Origin: Diphasiastrum complanatum
Taxonomy: Eukaryota; Streptophyta; Lycopodiopsida; Lycopodiales; Lycopodiaceae
Length of the DNA stretch: 64,000 bases
Direction: 5' to 3'
Assembly (NCBI GenBank): GCA_029204225.1
Contig: MU831556.1
Location: 1 to 64,000, forward strand
In this document: positions 1-11,474 of the stretch, in pieces
Layout: the number at the start of each line of letters is the position of its first letter
Numbering within the stretch: the first letter of the stretch is position 1
The notes under the pieces: model-generated
Seen by the model: the letters and a program-made list of their open reading frames with translations, nothing else
Database searches by the model: none
Told to the model about the DNA's origin: nothing
Program-made: the position numbers and the translations under genes

Positions 1-2475
1 TGTTGTGTGAGAGAGAGAGAAAAACAGAGTAGTGATGAGAGTGAGGATAAGATGGGGATGAATGTGAATGAGAAGATTGATAGTGATTAGGCTTTTTAGT
101 TCATTGATGGATGTCAATAGAATTGTCACTCTGTAATAATTGAAAATTTTTGGCAATTATTATGTAATCCTCTGTGACTTTAGTGGCAATTGGGATCGAA
201 TGACCCACCTAAGGCCAAAAATTGTCCACTACAATTATTATTGTCTGCTAGAAAACACCAAATCATGTGTAGATGTTGCAAATTGTTTGATTGGTTGGAT
301 CTGGAGAATCTGTGCATTGCTCCACAAAAGATTTGAGACCTCTCAAAAAATCCATTTGAAATTTGAAGTCTAAAGTTTTAAGGTATAATGGGTCGATTTT
401 AATGTGCACTAACCTTGTCGTCCATAGGAGTGCCACACTCTACCCATGTTGAGGTCCCACATTAGGGTGGCAACCTATGGGAAGAGAAGCATGATCCCCT
501 ATGACTATTCATGTGGTGGCAAGGGAGGCTTGATAGGCATGCAAAGCAAAAAATTTATTGCAGTAATATACAAAATGCATGAATGCCCATTGCTTAGAGT
601 AATGGGTCAAGGAAAACCCACTTTTTCCATGCTAGGCAGCAGCAAAATATCATGTTGAGAAGGCATAAGTCACAAGGTTTTTTGAGGATTGGTGTCAGTA
701 GAACTAGAATAATTCTTGAAGGACTAAACTTGTTTACACATGATGGAGTGTATATATACAGAAGGTTGGTAATAAGTGCATAAATTTTGGTTTTTAGTTT
801 CAAGCAAAATTCATAAAAAGTACGTGAATGAGCCTTCAGTAAGCATTTGTGCAAAATGAGTCGAAGTTCAAACTTATATATTAGACAAATTGCTTCTTTG
901 GCAGTTATGGAAAAAAAACTACAAAACATATAGAGTACTATGAAACAAGATCTCAAAATCTTCTTGAAGGGTCAATAAGTAACTAGAGCTTCGATGAGGG
1001 TTGAACCTTCACCAAAGAACAACCCCCGCATAAGGACTACAAATAATCATGCTTCACATGGTTTTAACCCTCTCTCGAGTCAATTTTGATGTTTTGTGTC
1101 TATCAACTAGGTCGAAGATGGTTCATAATGACATTGCACAACAAACTAACTTATGATGCAAACTAACCCTCGCAAAGCTCAAGTTGAGCAAATTGTACAA
1201 TTTTGAATCATTTGTAAAGTTTGCCAAGATTGGTTTGACTATTTTATTTAAAAAATAGCAATTTTAGTAATTTTTAGTCTCTTCATGTTTAATTTTTAAT
1301 TATTTTACAGAATGTAACTATTTTGAACTTTTTATTTTATGCTTTTTTTTTTATACATACATACATATGTATGTATAGTTATTGTGTTTTTCAGAGAAAA
1401 TAGAGAATTAAACTATTGGAAAACAACAGAGTAAAGAATGAATAGATAGAAAAAAACATGGTGCTGATTTAGAAATAAGTTTAGGCTGCGAATGCTTTTG
1501 TAACTGACTATCATTAAATAGAGCATTAAAGCACTCTCTATCTAAACATTTCAAAAAAAGCACTCCTAAAAACAAGATGTCTGACATGATAAGAACTTAT
1601 GTTGTAAACTTCAATTTCCCTGTAAACAACTTTATCTTATCATAAATACCATATCTCCAACTTTATGATCTTTTCTATTCAATCTTCGATCATGCCAAGC
1701 CTTACGCCATACATTTTTAATGGCTAACGCATCAACACAAAAACCTACCACAAATGAACTTTCGCTAGATTTTTTAATATTTCAACAGTCTACTAATATG
1801 GATTTGAATAAATCTCTATCTCTGATGCCTTAGTAAGGATGTTCAAGAACTTTGAGAACCACTTCGGAGGATAATTGGACCACCAAGAACAAAAATTAGA
1901 GAGACACTAGAAAAAAAAACACAACACTACATAGGGTTGGAATTTTTAATTAGGATTTAGCTCTTGCCTTTCAAGATTCAATCCTTGGAAGTACAATTGA
2001 ATGTGTGTGTGTGTGTGTGCACTTTTCTGTGTTTATATATATTTATATATTTATTAGTGTATGTGTGTGTGTGTGTGTGTATCAACTGAATCAAAGGTAT
2101 CTAAAATGTCAGCTAATAACTTTACTTGGCTCATTATGTGGATCTCTCTCACTCAAATAATTTGGAGTTTCTTAGACTAATTTGTTAGCATACATGCACA
2201 ATAGGAGTCATGTCTGCTAAGTGCTAAAAATTACTCCTTGAACCTAATGGAATCACAATTTAGCTCAAAGAAACATACATGATTAGATTTGAGCAACTAT
2301 TAATGACATCTTCCTTTCTATAAATTTTGAGATGAAATCCACAACACTGCACGTATCAACACTACCTTTAGTAAACACGATTCGCTTCGCATGCCAAGGC
2401 AGAAGGAAATTTTGATTATTTGTCACCATTGCATAATAACATATATGTGCGTTGAAATTTCCAATCTTTTTCTAC
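1..2475. repeat. Composite repeat unit A, copy 1
   Basis: This stretch matches 8303-11400 over its length with scattered substitutions. The window opens inside it at the same TGTTGTGTGAGAG found at 8304. It carries (TG)n tracts at about 2002-2019 and 2061-2080. Relative to copy 2 it lacks roughly 650 bp near 2250, where copy 2 carries the 10575-11240 segment. Its last 250 bp are themselves a diverged paralogue of the end of unit B (compare 2290-2400 with 5070-5170), so A and B are old relatives. Read on the minus strand, 144-370 corresponds to the open 70-codon segment of copy 2, but here it is broken by stops. I recognise no protein family and see no intact gene. Confidence 0.85.
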
Positions 2476-2496
2476 CATGACCACTAGTCTTCTTTT

Positions 2497-2640
2497 CAGG
2501 TGAATGTTCATGAAGAATTGCAGCTTCTACAAAACTCAAAGAAGAGTTTTTCCGATTCATGTACCGAACTATATAAAAAAAGTCGTCTTCATCGTATTTC
2601 TCCTACAGCAGTCACCAATGTACACCGGGGAACTATAAAT
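2497..2640 (-). pseudogene. Unrecognised conserved coding-like segment of unit B
   Basis: Read on the minus strand this gives a short open stretch containing RKNSSLSFVEAAILHEH. The same peptide is readable in copy 2 (11411-11474, open to 11265), and the equivalent DNA starts copy 3 near 27238. It lies downstream of the AP2-like exon in the same direction, so it may be a later exon of the same ancestral gene. I do not recognise the peptide. Introns are inferred only from splice-like AG/GT contexts, so the linkage is a guess. Confidence 0.3.
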
Positions 2641-3269
2641 TATAACTTTTTATTTCTCACATATGGGAGATTCAACACGCGTTAAAATCAAAAGACCCTT
2701 CTTCAAACATTTGGAGAGCAATGCGCTTTATAATGTGACCTAGCTGTATAACCCACTATATATAATAAAGTTGACTTTAAATGGAGATGACAGAGAGCGA
2801 TATTACTACCAATCATAAGCTCTGTACTCTAACCATACCAATGGCATTTCAGACAAACCTGGCTGCTGCTATCTCATTATGATAGGCACCTGCAAAGCAA
2901 AGTGGCGCTCATTAGTGTCAAGAATAAGTCATTTCCGAGCATCCTCGAGGTCTTGTTTTTTAATGAGGTTGTATCAATCATTGTCACAAGAATCGTACCA
3001 ATGGAGAGCTGTCCTGGGTTAGCCATTCTTCCAAAACGTTTGTCGCCTTTTCTTCTCCTGTTATTGGAAAATGCAAAACCATATAAATTGGTTGCATTTC
3101 AAACATATGTAAGTAGCTTTGTAAAGAAAATAAAAAACGCTAGATCTTACGAAAAACAAATCAAATTTGCTCAGCCCATAGCTACAGATCACTTTCGTTC
3201 AAGAGACTTTACATGTAAATAGCTTTACAAATATCATCGATTTCTCACAATAATTATTTTTCAAAGAAT

Positions 3270-3375
3270 TCATGTAATCCGGCGGAACATATTTTCTTTC
3301 CATACCAGATATTTGCTTCCCATCTTCCCATTCGTTTTCTATGATAAACACCTTATACTTACTCCTCCCTGCCAT
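3270..3375 (-). pseudogene. AP2/ERF-like exon, degenerate copy 1
   Basis: The minus strand from the ATG at 3375 reads a short basic start and SKY, then after a one-base loss resumes as GVYHRKRMGRWEANIWYGK before a stop about 40 codons in. RGV...GRWEA-IW is the beginning of the AP2/ERF DNA-binding domain (the beta-strand 1-2 region that contacts DNA). Copies 2 and 3 have the same segment without this frameshift. The helical second half of the domain is absent or unrecognisable. AP2/ERF proteins are nuclear transcription factors in plants. This is a fragment, not a working gene. The conserved three-copy reading supports the call; a search against AP2 profiles would settle it. Confidence 0.5.
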
Positions 3376-3687
3376 AGCTGCCCATGAATTTCACTCTAAC
3401 GTAGAGTTAACCGGCAAAATTGACGTAGAGGATTGCGATTGCCTGAGAAAAAATTATTTGTAGTTGAAATTTACAATGAAGGAGCACGATAGCTAACTAT
3501 GATATGAAGCATGAAAAATCGGAGCTAGCGTGGAAGCAAATATATGAGATAGAATGTCACCCGCGTTACACAAAATGGGTTTTCTAAAATTTTATTGGTC
3601 CACGTATTTGATGGGCAGTTGAAAGGCAGTTCAAGTGAGGATGAAGGGAAAACACGTGCATCTTAGAGAGACTGAACACGAGCTTTC

Positions 3688-3703
3688 AGAAACTTCTGGA
3701 AAG
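3688..3703. promoter_or_regulatory. Heat-shock-element-like site, unit B copy 1
   Basis: The sequence AGAAACTTCTGGAAAG is a perfect three-module nGAAnnTTCnnGAAn heat-shock element, the type bound by trimeric heat-shock factors. It lies about 310 bp upstream of the AP2-like ATG on the minus strand. Only one intact element is seen here, against two in copy 3. Confidence 0.5.
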
Positions 3704-3929
3704 CAAACTTTCCATAGAGTGCGCGCAAGCGATGGATTGAGAGACAAGAATGTGAGTTTTAGAGAGGGAGTTGAGAGATGGAGAGAGGAGAGTGTGTCTT
3801 CTTGTGGATTGGGAAACGTTGCTTTGATGAGATAGGAGGAAATTAAACAGACGCTCTAATTCATTTTAATGTATCTTGTTTGCAAATAAGCGTATAATTT
3901 ATTCTGATTCATATTTGCTTTCCCGGCTC

Positions 3930-3933
<4 letters not shown>

Positions 3934-3963
<30 letters not shown>
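3934..3963. repeat. (GA)n microsatellite
   Basis: About 15 GA dinucleotides sit at the place where copies 2 and 3 of unit B carry about 34 and 30 repeats, so the tract length is polymorphic between paralogous copies. Confidence 0.95.
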
Positions 3964-3965
<2 letters not shown>

Positions 3966-4170
3966 CACCGAAAATGCCTTTGATGCTTACAATTCAAATG
4001 CTGGGGAGCGGATGCTACACTCCTTGCAAATTGCTAAATAATTTTCTCTTTACTCTGGAGCTGGATTGAACGATCATCAAGAACATATGCTGCCACGCTA
4101 TTGATTGATGAGGGTTTTAGAGGCGGGAGGTGGCAGTAGTAATCTGAAGCAATAACCTAGTTACAAACGC

Positions 4171-4173
<3 letters not shown>

Positions 4174-4204
<31 letters not shown>

Positions 4205-4257
4205 TAATGCGATTGAGAGACTAAGAGGACGCGAGAGAGAGAGAGAGAGAGAGAGAG
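4174..4257. repeat. Paired (GA)n microsatellites
   Basis: There are two GA runs, 4174-4202 and about 4233-4257, split by an approximately 30-bp non-repetitive piece. The equivalent places in unit B copies 2 and 3 (13313-13424 and 29087-29145) are also GA-rich but differently expanded. Confidence 0.9.
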
Positions 4258-5386
4258 CGCAGGTTGCAGAACGTGAGAGGAGAGAAGATTTGAGGGAGCG
4301 GGGAGATATTGAAGATTTAGGGTCTTTAAGGTTAGGGTTTTTTTTTAGGCCTGGTATCTAAAATGTGAATTATTAAAATTGACTTCAATCACTATGTGAT
4401 CTCTCTCTCTCAAATAATTGGGGATTTCTTAAACTAATTATCACTTAGCTAACATACACAATAGGAGTCATATACTCCTTAAACCTAATGGAATCACAAT
4501 GCACAATAATTCTCACCATTTCTCAAAATTACCTAGAATCGAAGCAAAGAAACACAAACATAACTATTTGAAGAGCATTTGATAACAAGGTATGATTCAG
4601 ACCCTATTGATGTTGAGAGCTAACATAAAGTACAGCTTGCTTTTCCTGCAACATTTTCGTATGAAATCAATCGTCTTGGATCCTTCTTGGATAATAAGAA
4701 AGCAAGTTGACTAGTCATATATGGCCTAGAAACATGATAACAGTTTAAAGAGTATGGATTGAAGTGGCTAATATCTTAAAAATCAACACTTTTAGGCTAG
4801 AAGGGATTTTCAAAATTCTCACCATCTCCAGCTCTTCCAAGAGAATATGTACAAGTGCGAGTAGAAAGGGAAACTTGATTTTTCTAGTGGTTGGAATAAC
4901 ATTCTCAACATCTTCTACTGGTCCAAATAGGTCCCTATAAGTGTGTTTGCATTATTCTTGTACTACTACTGCTTTGTTGGATGTAGCTAAAAAAACATAT
5001 GAATTTTCAGCACATTGTTAAGGAGATGGAAAACAATTGGTCGTATTGGAAACAAACAACGATTCGATTTTAGCAACTATTAATGACATCTTGCTTTCTA
5101 TAAATCTTGAGATAAAAAGCATAGTGTTGTACGTATCATCACTACCTTTAGTGATAATGATTCGCTTCACACAACCAAAGTGGCACCAGTAGAGTGGCGC
5201 TAGTAGCTATTCAAACGTGACCATGCGGCCATCACAAAGATCTGATTGGAGCTCGTAAGCAAAAGCTGTCGATAGAAAATGAGAATCAGAAACATTTTCA
5301 GCAGCCACAGAACCATGGAAATTATCTATTCATAACAAGGCCAAAGGAAATTTTGAATATTTATCACCACTGCATAATAACATATA

Positions 5387-6020
5387 CAAACCACCAGGTT
5401 TGACTCACAAAGTATCATGCAACCACAATGCTCATACAGAGAGTCTACCACCATACTCTCGACCAACTGACTCCTCCCCAATCCAACTTGACCACAAGTG
5501 GATCACATGAGCGACATGGCTCAAACTGAGGAAATCCCACTGCCACCATGAGACTTACATCCTCCATCTAGCTAGGCTGACATCCTATGAGACACTTACA
5601 AGTACATAAATGAGCAGCTGAGCTCAAACTGAGGAAATCTTACTGCCACCATAAGATTGCACCCTCACCAGATAGATAGCTAGTAGACAATCACAAGTCA
5701 ATGAGCATAAATGACTACTTTGTTTTACTGTAGCAAATGCACAACCACATAAAACTCTGACTCAGATCCAAACTCCCATGACAAGGCAACATGCAAGCCC
5801 AACACACTCACGCAAACCAACACGAATGAGAAAGCGTCAAATACATGACCAAGGCCTGTCCATAAGTGGTATCTAGTCGTACCAGCACATGTGCCACCTT
5901 GTAGATCCGCTGCTACACCACTGGTCACCAAATCATGTCCTCAACCATGGCCTGCACCTGTACCAAGATGCTCTCATGTCCAAGCATATCCAACTGTCCA
6001 ATAAGTCCTGAAAGCTGATT
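5387..6020 (-). repeat. Gypsy LTR fragment (unit C, copy 1)
   Basis: This matches 20446-21080 and 30301-30940, and the reverse complement of 33480-34067, until similarity stops near 6020 at AAGCTGAT. In the complete copies the sequence ends at a poly-purine tract next to chromovirus 3' sequence, so it is the downstream part of a minus-strand LTR. It has lost its other half and all internal sequence. The junction with unit B (AACATATA then CAAACCACC) is the same as in the other two blocks. Confidence 0.75.
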
Positions 6021-7130
6021 CCTCGTACTGAGGTATATAGCTCAGAGTGACTTCCTCTAGGCTTATCCCTGATCTCATCACTTGAGAATTTGCACCATGG
6101 AAACTCCAATACATGTGCCAAGCCTAGACTCTTGCAAATATAGCCCACTACATGAAAGCTATAGATAGCTTATCCATGCCCGTGATGGTAGATGCCTCCC
6201 CATCGATGCCAATGTCCAAAATTGGCCCCTTGCTGTAATGTCAACTTGTACTCCCAAATGAGCACACCATGAAGTCTTCGCCATCAGTGTCCCCTGCAGT
6301 AGATCACTAGCAAAACACCCATCATAGTTTTTGCCCTCCGATCACACCCCGTGCGATCTCCATCAGCTCTCCAACCTAGAGCTGGCTCTCAAAGCTTCAC
6401 ACTTTGTCCATTTGTGTTTGCACTGTTGTGATTCCATCATGAATCCCACATGTAAGTCCTGTCCATGCCAATGACTCAAGTCCAGTATGAAATAGTTGCC
6501 CCCTGATGATCATTCCATGTCATCCTATAGTGTTATCTCTACCAAGTATGTCAATGCCATCTCTGATCACAAAGATTTGGACATCTACCCTGTAGTGCCC
6601 ACTCGTACTCCCCCAAGCAAGCTCCAAGCTGCTCCTGTGAATGGTTCCAAACCACTCCCTAGGAATACATTGAGATGTGAACTCCAAAGCCACCATCAAG
6701 TCCCTCACATGACGGTGCATGCCAATATCCGTCCAAGTGAACCTATGAGATCTTCCATGGCCCAAACCAAATGATCTACAACCTGTCATCCTTGGAATAT
6801 GCATCCCTAATGCAACACTGATATGGCAAATTGACTTGACTTACCCAAACTAGAAGTTGAACTGTATATGTCCGATGACAAACCTGATACAGTGCTCCAC
6901 AGCTACAATGACTTGATCAGAATTGACTTACCGTCTGTAAAACCACAAAATCACTACACTCACCACTCACCACTCACCAAGAGCATCCAAAGTGTGATTA
7001 TTAACCCGTTCTTCATCCTCTACATGTCCCACACATAGCTCGTCCAATGCAAGTCTGCTATCTTGCCCAATGGCTTTCAACTGGCACCACCTCGCACTTC
7101 CATCACCCGTGATCGCCAATATGTGTGTAC
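6021..7130. other. Unassigned low-coding region
   Basis: No supported gene is present. Short open frames exist on both strands at 6496-6804, but neither shows a recognisable domain or codon pattern. The text is CA- and CC-rich, with loose recurrences of ATGCCAATG and ACTCGTACTCCC, consistent with old decayed repeat. It lies between the truncated Gypsy LTR and a Copia integrase scrap. Confidence 0.6.
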
Positions 7131-7606
7131 CTTCAAGGACCCCACAACAAAACGGAGTGGCTGAAAGGAAGAATAAGACTTTATGTAAAAGTGCTTAAGC
7201 TATGATGTTAAGTGCTAATCTTGAAAAACCATTTTGGGATCAAGCTTTGTTGTGTGCCAATTTCTTGTGCAATAGGTGGCTGAGTGCTATTTTGGATGGA
7301 AGGACACCTTTTGAGATGCTATTCAAGAGGAGGCCGAGTGCCAACTTTCTAAGAACGTTTGGATGCATATGCTATGTCAACATTACTCTTGATGATAGGA
7401 CCAAGGAGGATCCATCTTCAAGTAGAGGTATTTTTGTTGGATATAGTGAGGTGAGTAAAGCCTACAAGGTTTACATTCCTTCAACTAACAAGGTGACTGT
7501 TCGTAGAGATGTCATTTTTTATGAGGGGAACATTCCAAAAGTTTATTCAAACAAGATTGATGGAAGTGTGGATGGAACTAGTAGTTACGTCCTTCACATC
7601 ATGTAG
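7131..7606 (+). pseudogene. Copia integrase C-terminal fragment
   Basis: The frame begins with PQQNGVAERKNKT, the conserved block holding the catalytic glutamate of retroviral-type integrases. After an in-frame TAG (near 7197) it is open to 7606 through NITLDDRTKEDPSS, GIFVGYSEVSKAYKVYIPS and RRDVIF, the usual Copia integrase C-terminal module. It is close to the matching part of the intact element at 46677-50630 (DDRTKEDPSS and GYSEVSKAYKVYIPS are identical), so it is a truncated member of that family. There are no LTRs and no upstream or downstream domains. It is a dead fragment joined to a reverse-oriented gag scrap. Confidence 0.85.
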
Positions 7607-7735
7607 TGAGTTCAAAATGTCCCAAACGTCTTTTGACGTTTTAGCTTCAGCTATGTTTCCAATCTGTCTATCTAATATATTGAGGATAATAAGCATGAAA
7701 GCTTTACCGTCCTTCAATTTCCACCACAAGAACAC
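7595..7735 (-). pseudogene. Copia gag (UBN2-like) fragment
   Basis: On the minus strand the frame from 7735 reads FLWWKLKDGKAF, then an ILNILDRQIGNIAEA segment, then TSKDVWDILNSLHD. This resembles the central part of Copia gag, where a K-x-DGKA motif is followed by TSKEAWDxL. It is cut off where the plus-strand integrase scrap ends near 7600. It comes from a different element than its neighbour because it is inverted and from the other end of a polyprotein. The length (about 45 residues) limits certainty. Confidence 0.55.
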
Positions 7736-7744
7736 ATGTAGAAA

Positions 7745-8225
7745 ATATCCACGCGATTATCCATGCACAATACAAAGGAGGACGCGCATGCAAAAAAAAA
7801 TTTGCGTGGATATATCCGTGGATTGGCGTGAATATTCGCGTGGATATGGGCGCGTAAATGTTCCACGCAAGTGTCATTTCGGCAGCAGATCGGCCGGATG
7901 TTGGGAAATTCAAATTGCATGGATTATCCACGCCAACTCCAACAACCAACAGTTGGGCAAACCTTGGACACCGGAGCCAGAAATAGAAAAATTAATTGCG
8001 CGTGGATAATCCACGCCATAGTAAACTTTAAAAAAAAAACACTCGGCTTTTGCGTGGATAATTATCCATGCGAAATTATTTTTATCCATGGGATATCCAG
8101 AGAGCTGGGGTGGTTAATACTGCGTGGATCAATTTTTTTATATCCACGCTTTATTCACGCAAATAAGTTTCTGGATTCTGCGATTATGCGTGGATTATCC
8201 ACGCGCCGATAATCCACACAAATTT
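7745..8225. repeat. Cluster of GCGTGGAT/ATCCACGC palindromes
   Basis: Within 480 bp the 8-mer GCGTGGAT or its complement, exact or with one change, occurs about a dozen times, mostly paired tail to tail. Perfect 17-bp palindromes lie at 8000-8016 and 8188-8204. Near-perfect ones lie at 7917-7933 and 8052-8071, with a wider pair at 8122-8149. The segment is markedly richer in CpG than its surroundings. I see no coding frame. It sits exactly between the gag scrap and the start of unit A copy 2. It could be part of a foldback element, a decayed LTR or a promoter block with repeated binding sites. Confidence 0.75.
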
Positions 8226-8436
8226 TTTTGACCAAAAAAAAACCTTTGGCGCAAACCAAAATGTGGTTCACTCCTAAATTAGAGATCGGCTTTCTTTTTT
8301 CTGTTGTGTGAGAGAGAGAAAAAAAGAGAGTATAGATGAGAGTGAAGATGAGATGGGAATGAATGTGAGTGAGAAGATTGATAATGTTTAGGGTTTATAG
8401 TTCATTGATCGATATTAAAGTATTGTCACTCTGTAA

Positions 8437-8649
8437 TTATTGAAAATTTTTGGCAATTAATATGTAATCCTCTATGACTTTAGTGAAAAATTGGGATTGA
8501 ATGCCACCAGGCCAAAAGGTGTCCCACTTCATTATTATTGTTGCTAGAAACACCAAATCATGTGTAGATGTTGCAAATTGTTTGATGGTTGGATATGGAG
8601 AATCTGTGCATTGCTCCACAAAAGATTTGAGACCTCTCAAAAAATCCAT
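8437..8649 (-). pseudogene. Unrecognised open segment within unit A
   Basis: A 70-codon open frame starts MDFLRGLKSFVEQC and ends at a stop after EDYILIAKNFQ. The same DNA in copy 1 (about 144-370) keeps much of the peptide but has frameshifts and stops. This fits a once-coding exon but does not prove it. The composition (aromatic-rich, with LVFLATIIM) is compatible with a globular or membrane-associated piece. I cannot assign a family, and no neighbouring exon is evident. Confidence 0.25.
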
Positions 8650-10405
8650 TTGAATTTTGAAGCCTAAAGTTTAAGGTATACTGTAACCTTGTAGTCCATA
8701 GAAGTGCCACACTCTACCCATGTTGAGGTCCACATAGGGTGGCTAACCTATGGGAAGAGGAAGCATGATCCCCTATGACTATTCTTGTGGTGGCAAGGGA
8801 GGCTTGATAGGCATGCAAAGTTAAAAATTTATTGCAGTAATATACAAAACGCATGAATGTCCATTGCTTTTAGTAATGGGTCAAGGAAAAACCACTTTTT
8901 CCATGCCAGGGAGCAGCAAAATATCATGTTGAGAAGGCATAAGTCACGAGCTTTGTTTTGAGGATTGATGTCAGTAGAACTAGAATAATTCTCGATGGAC
9001 TAAACTTGTTTACACATGATGGAGTGTATATATACAGAAGGTTGGTAATAAGTGCAGAAATTTTGGTTTTTAGTTTCAAGCAAAATTCATAAAGAGTACG
9101 TGTATGAGCTTCACTAGCATTTGTGCAAAATGAGTGAATTTCAAACTTATATATTAGACAAATTGCTTCTTTGGCAATTATGGGAAAAAAACTATGAAAC
9201 ATATAGAGTACTATGAAACAAGATCTCAAAATCTTCTTGAAGGGTCAATAAGTAACTAGAGCTTCGATGAGGGTTGAACCTTCACCAAAGAACAACCCCC
9301 GCATAAGGACTACAAATAATCATGCTTCACATGGTTTTAACCCTCTCTTGAGTCAATTTTGGTGTTTTGTGTCCATCAACTAGGTCGACGATGGTTCATA
9401 ATGACATTGCACAACAAAGTAACTTATGATGCAAATTAACCCTCGCAAAGCTCAAGTTGAGCAAATTGTACTATTTTGAATCAATGGTAAAGTTTGCCAA
9501 GATTGGTTTGACTATTTTATTTAAAAAATAGCAATTCTGGTAATTTTTAGTCTCTTCATGTTTAATTTTTAATTATTTTACAGAATGTAACTATTTTGAA
9601 CATTTTATTTTATGCTTTTTTTTTATACATACATACATATGTATGTATAGTTATTCTATTTTTCAGAGAAAATAGAGAATTAACTATTGGAAAACAACAA
9701 AGTAAGGAATGAAATAGATAGAAAAAACCATCGTGCTGATTTAGAAATAAGTTTAGGCTGCCAATGCTTTTGTAACTGACTATCATTAAATAGAGCATTA
9801 AAGCACTCTCTATCTAAACATTTCAAAAAAAGCACTCCTAAAAACAAGATGTTTGACATGATAAGAACTTATGTTGTAAACTTCAATTTCCCTGTAAACA
9901 ACTTCACCTTATCATAAATACCATATCTCCAACTTTATGATCTTTTCTATTCAATCTTCGATCATGCCAAGCCTTACGTCATACATTTTTAATGACTAAC
10001 GCATCAACACAAAAAACTACCACAAATGAACTTTCGCTAGATTTTTTAATATTTCAACAGTCTACTAATATGGATTTAAATAAATCTCTATCTCTGATGC
10101 CTTAGTAAGGATGTTCAAGAACTTTGAGAACCACTTCGGAGGATAATTGGACCACCGAGAACAAAAAATAGAGAGACACTAGAAAAAAAACACAACACTA
10201 CATAGGGTTGGAATTTTTAATTAGGATTTAGCTCTTGCCTTTCAAGAAATGATTATTTGGAAGTACAATTGAATGTGTGTGTGTGTGTGCACTTTTCTAT
10301 GTTTATATATATTTATATATTTATTAGTGTATGTGTGTGTGTGTGTATCAACTAAATCAAAGGTATCTAAAATGTCAACTAATAACTTTACTTGGCTCAT
10401 TATGT

Positions 10406-10408
<3 letters not shown>

Positions 10409-10488
<80 letters not shown>
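10409..10488. repeat. (TC)40 microsatellite
   Basis: About 80 bp of uninterrupted TC lie inside unit A copy 2. Copy 1 has only CTCTCTCAC at the same place (about 2140). The tract has expanded since the block duplicated. Confidence 0.98.
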
Positions 10489-10492
<4 letters not shown>

Positions 10493-11264
10493 AATTTGGA
10501 GTTTCTTAGACTAATTTGTTAGCATACATGCACAATAGGAGTCATGTCTGCTAAGTGCTAAATATTACTCCTTGAACCTAGTGGAATCACCATGCTCAAT
10601 ACCATTTCTCACAATTACCTAGAATCAAAGCAAAATCACAGAAACATAACTATTTGAAGAGCTATGAGCATTTGATAACAAGGTATGATTTGCCGAGCTT
10701 CTTAAAAAATCCAACATTTTCAAAGCAGGCATGTAGTACATTCAATTTAAACAAGTAATGTTTTGTATAGTCTATTGAATGTAAGTTCCTAGTGCTTTAA
10801 ACCATATTGATGTTGATAATTAACATGAAGTACAGCTTCCTTTTCCTGCAACATTTTCATTTGAAAGCAATCATATTTGATCCTTCTTGGATAATAATAA
10901 AACGAGTTGACTAGACATATATGGCCTAGAAACATGATTACAGTTTAAAGAGCATGGATTGAAGTGGCTAATATCTTAAGCATCAATACTTTTAGGCTAG
11001 AAGGGATTTTTAAAATTCTCACCATCTCCAGCTCCTCCAAGGGAATATTTGCAAGCTCATGTAGAAAGGTGAACTTGATTTTTTTGGTCGTTGGAACATA
11101 ATACGTCCCTATAAGCATGTTTGCATTCTTCTTGTACTATTGCTACTTTGTTGGGTGTTCCTAAAAGAACATATGAGGTTTCAGCACATTGTTAAGCAGA
11201 TGGCAACAATTTGCTCGATTTGAAAAAAAACAACTTGAAATTTAGCTCAAATAAACATACATGA

Positions 11265-11474
11265 TTAGATTTGAGCAACTATTAATGACATCTTGCTTTT
11301 TATAAATCTTGAGATGAAACGCACAACACTACCTTTGTCACCACTGCATAATAACATATATGTGCCTTGAAATTTCCAACCTTCTTCTACCATGACCACT
11401 AGTCTTCTTTTCAGGTAATGTTCATGTAGAATTGCAGCTTCTACAAAACTCAAAGAAGAGTTTTTCCGACTCAT
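11265..11474 (-). pseudogene. Unrecognised 69-codon open frame at the A/B junction
   Basis: This minus-strand frame is open from MSRKNSSLSFVEAAILHEH through a segment with VEEGWKFQGTYMLL to SKMSLIVAQI. The first half is conserved with unit B copy 1. The second half overlaps unit A and the related tail of unit B (29985-30176 minus, FISRFIESKMSLIVAKI). It may be a later exon of the gene whose start is the AP2-like exon, since it follows it on the same strand about 0.9 kb downstream. I do not recognise a family. Confidence 0.3.

Larger units (their letters stand above)
2476..5386. repeat. Composite repeat unit B, copy 1
   Basis: This is the first of three copies of an approximately 3-kb unit; the others are 11401-14081 plus 20006-20445, and 27226-30300. 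It holds GA microsatellites, an AP2-like exon on the minus strand and a heat-shock-element-like site. It lacks about 190 bp present in the other two copies, after position 2850. It joins unit A directly on its left and the Gypsy LTR fragment on its right, at the same base as in the other two copies. That shared junction says the block was duplicated after the LTR had inserted. Confidence 0.85.
8303..11400. repeat. Composite repeat unit A, copy 2
   Basis: This is a second copy of 1-2475, longer because it keeps a segment at 10575-11240 that copy 1 has lost. It continues into unit B at the same boundary (TTTTCAGGT... at 11411). It contains an uninterrupted (TC)n run at 10409-10488. No intact gene is visible. 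The 8437-8649 minus segment is described separately. Confidence 0.85.

Noticed and set aside
2902-3222. Plus-strand ORF also open in unit B copies 2 (12019-12234) and 3 (27721-28023)
   Set aside because: It is conserved only as much as the surrounding DNA, has no domain, and its start and length vary. The minus strand of the same stretch gives better exon-like signals. It remains a weak alternative.
5387-5480. Exact terminal dinucleotides and target duplication of the Gypsy LTR at the unit B junction
   Set aside because: I could not find a consistent CA end or a duplicated target. The edge is given as approximate and not as a defined terminus.
6496-6804. Overlapping open frames of 92 and 94 codons on opposite strands
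   Set aside because: No domain or paralogue support; both look like chance in a stop-poor CA-rich stretch.
10242-10522. Open frames on both strands around the TC tract
   Set aside because: They encode Arg-Glu or Leu-Ser repeats from the microsatellite only.
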